Origin: CBFGTA01 sp965651595
Lineage (GTDB): Bacteria > Actinomycetota > Actinomycetes > S36-B12 > UBA10799
Length of the DNA: 16,043 nt
Direction: 5' to 3'
Assembly (NCBI GenBank): GCA_965651595.1
Contig: CBFGTA010000053.1
Coordinates: forward strand, 1-16,043
In this document: in pieces, positions 15,517 through 16,043 of the stretch
Numbering within the stretch: the first letter of the stretch is position 1
Layout: every line of letters starts with the position of its first letter
Made by a program: the position numbers and the translations under genes
Notes under the pieces: model-generated
What the model was told of the DNA's origin: nothing
The model's input: the letters and a program-made list of their open reading frames with translations, nothing else
The model's database searches: none

Positions 15517-16043
15517 ATGTTGCGTTGGCTTACTGCCGGGGAATCACATGGCCCGGCTCTGACTGCCATGGTCGAAGGCGTCCCCGCCGGGGTCCCCGTC
15601 GACTCTGCCGAGATTCGTGCAGACCTGGCCCGTCGCCGCCTCGGGGTGGGCCGTGGCGCACGGATGAAATTCGAACAGGATGAGCTAGAGATCCTGGGCG
15701 GCGTGCGCCATGGACTCACCCAGGGCGGACCGATCAGCCTCTTGGTACGCAATAGTGAGTGGCCCAAGTGGAAGACCGTGATGAGTCCGGACCCGGTCGA
15801 CGCTGAGGAGTTGGCGTCGATCGCCCGAGCTGCCCCGCTGCGCCGACCGCGCCCGGGCCACGCTGACCTTGTCGGTATTCAAAAGTATGGATTCGACGAC
15901 GCCCGACCTGTTTTGGAACGCGCTAGCGCGAGGGAAACTGCCGCCCGGGTCGCTCTCGGATCCGTGGCGAAGCAGTTTCTCGCAGCCCTGAACGGGATGC
16001 AGGTGTTGAGTCACGTCGTCTCAATTGGTCGAGCTGTCTGTCC
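15517..16043 (+). CDS. aroC: Chorismate synthase, 3' end cut by window
   Basis: Converts 5-enolpyruvylshikimate 3-phosphate to chorismate using reduced FMN, the last shikimate-pathway step. Only the first 175 codons are present; the frame is open to the window edge. Visible signatures are GESHGPAL at 8-15 with the active-site H11, RRRLGVGRGARMKFEQDE at 39-56, RPGHADL at 112-118 with the second conserved histidine H115, QKYGFDDAR at 122-130, and RASARETAARV at 135-145. The ATG at 15517 is set by the family start MLRWLTAGESHG. GGAG lies only two bases before it, too close for normal initiation. The gene is 69 bases after the peptidase gene, far enough for an own promoter, though I see only a weak CAAGAT at 15505-15510. 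The full gene is probably about 390-400 codons. Confidence 0.96.
   Translation, partial: MLRWLTAGESHGPALTAMVEGVPAGVPVDSAEIRADLARRRLGVGRGARMKFEQDELEILGGVRHGLTQGGPISLLVRNSEWPKWKTVMSPDPVDAEELASIARAAPLRRPRPGHADLVGIQKYGFDDARPVLERASARETAARVALGSVAKQFLAALNGMQVLSHVVSIGRAVC

Overview
The window is a compact stretch of core chromosome from a high-GC Gram-positive bacterium (Actinomycetota). This rests on strong G/C bias at third codon positions, several GTG/TTG starts, and proteins that read like those of Streptomyces and Mycobacterium in every recognisable gene. The gene order also follows the actinobacterial series rel, DUF349 gene, metallo-hydrolase, hisS, aspS, rarA, alaS, ruvX, mltG, aroE, A24 peptidase, aroC. 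The species cannot be named from the sequence. Nothing suggests plasmid, phage, insertion sequence, CRISPR or recent transfer.

Left part (1-4382). A bifunctional (p)ppGpp synthetase/hydrolase gene (rel) enters from the left edge; its reading frame is open to the first base, so its true start is probably outside. It converges on a DUF349 coiled-coil gene on the minus strand, the only minus-strand gene here. That gene diverges from a metallo-beta-lactamase-fold hydrolase gene. The 123-base gap between these two starts holds a perfect 10-base-arm inverted repeat, the clearest unexplained structure in the window.

Middle (4382-9614). hisS overlaps the end of the hydrolase gene by one base. aspS follows after 91 bases, then rarA (replication-associated ATPase), apparently with its own leaderless promoter. 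A small membrane-anchored protein gene with a plausible promoter lies before alaS. The AspRS carries two residues linked to non-discriminating enzymes, which suggests that Asn-tRNA is made by the GatCAB transamidation route.

Right part (9615-16043). alaS, ruvX, mltG, aroE, an A24 prepilin-type peptidase and the first third of aroC run in one direction with very short gaps or overlaps (ATGA between ruvX and mltG, 8 bases between mltG and aroE, 0 bases between aroE and the peptidase). They probably form one operon with a possible internal start before aroC. It links translation, DNA maintenance, peptidoglycan chain termination and the end of the shikimate pathway.

No gene-free stretch exceeds 300 bases; the longest (9430-9614, 185 bases) is the alaS leader. 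No tRNA, rRNA or clear riboswitch was seen. I found no convincing new multi-gene system; the findings are local oddities in an otherwise ordinary housekeeping region.
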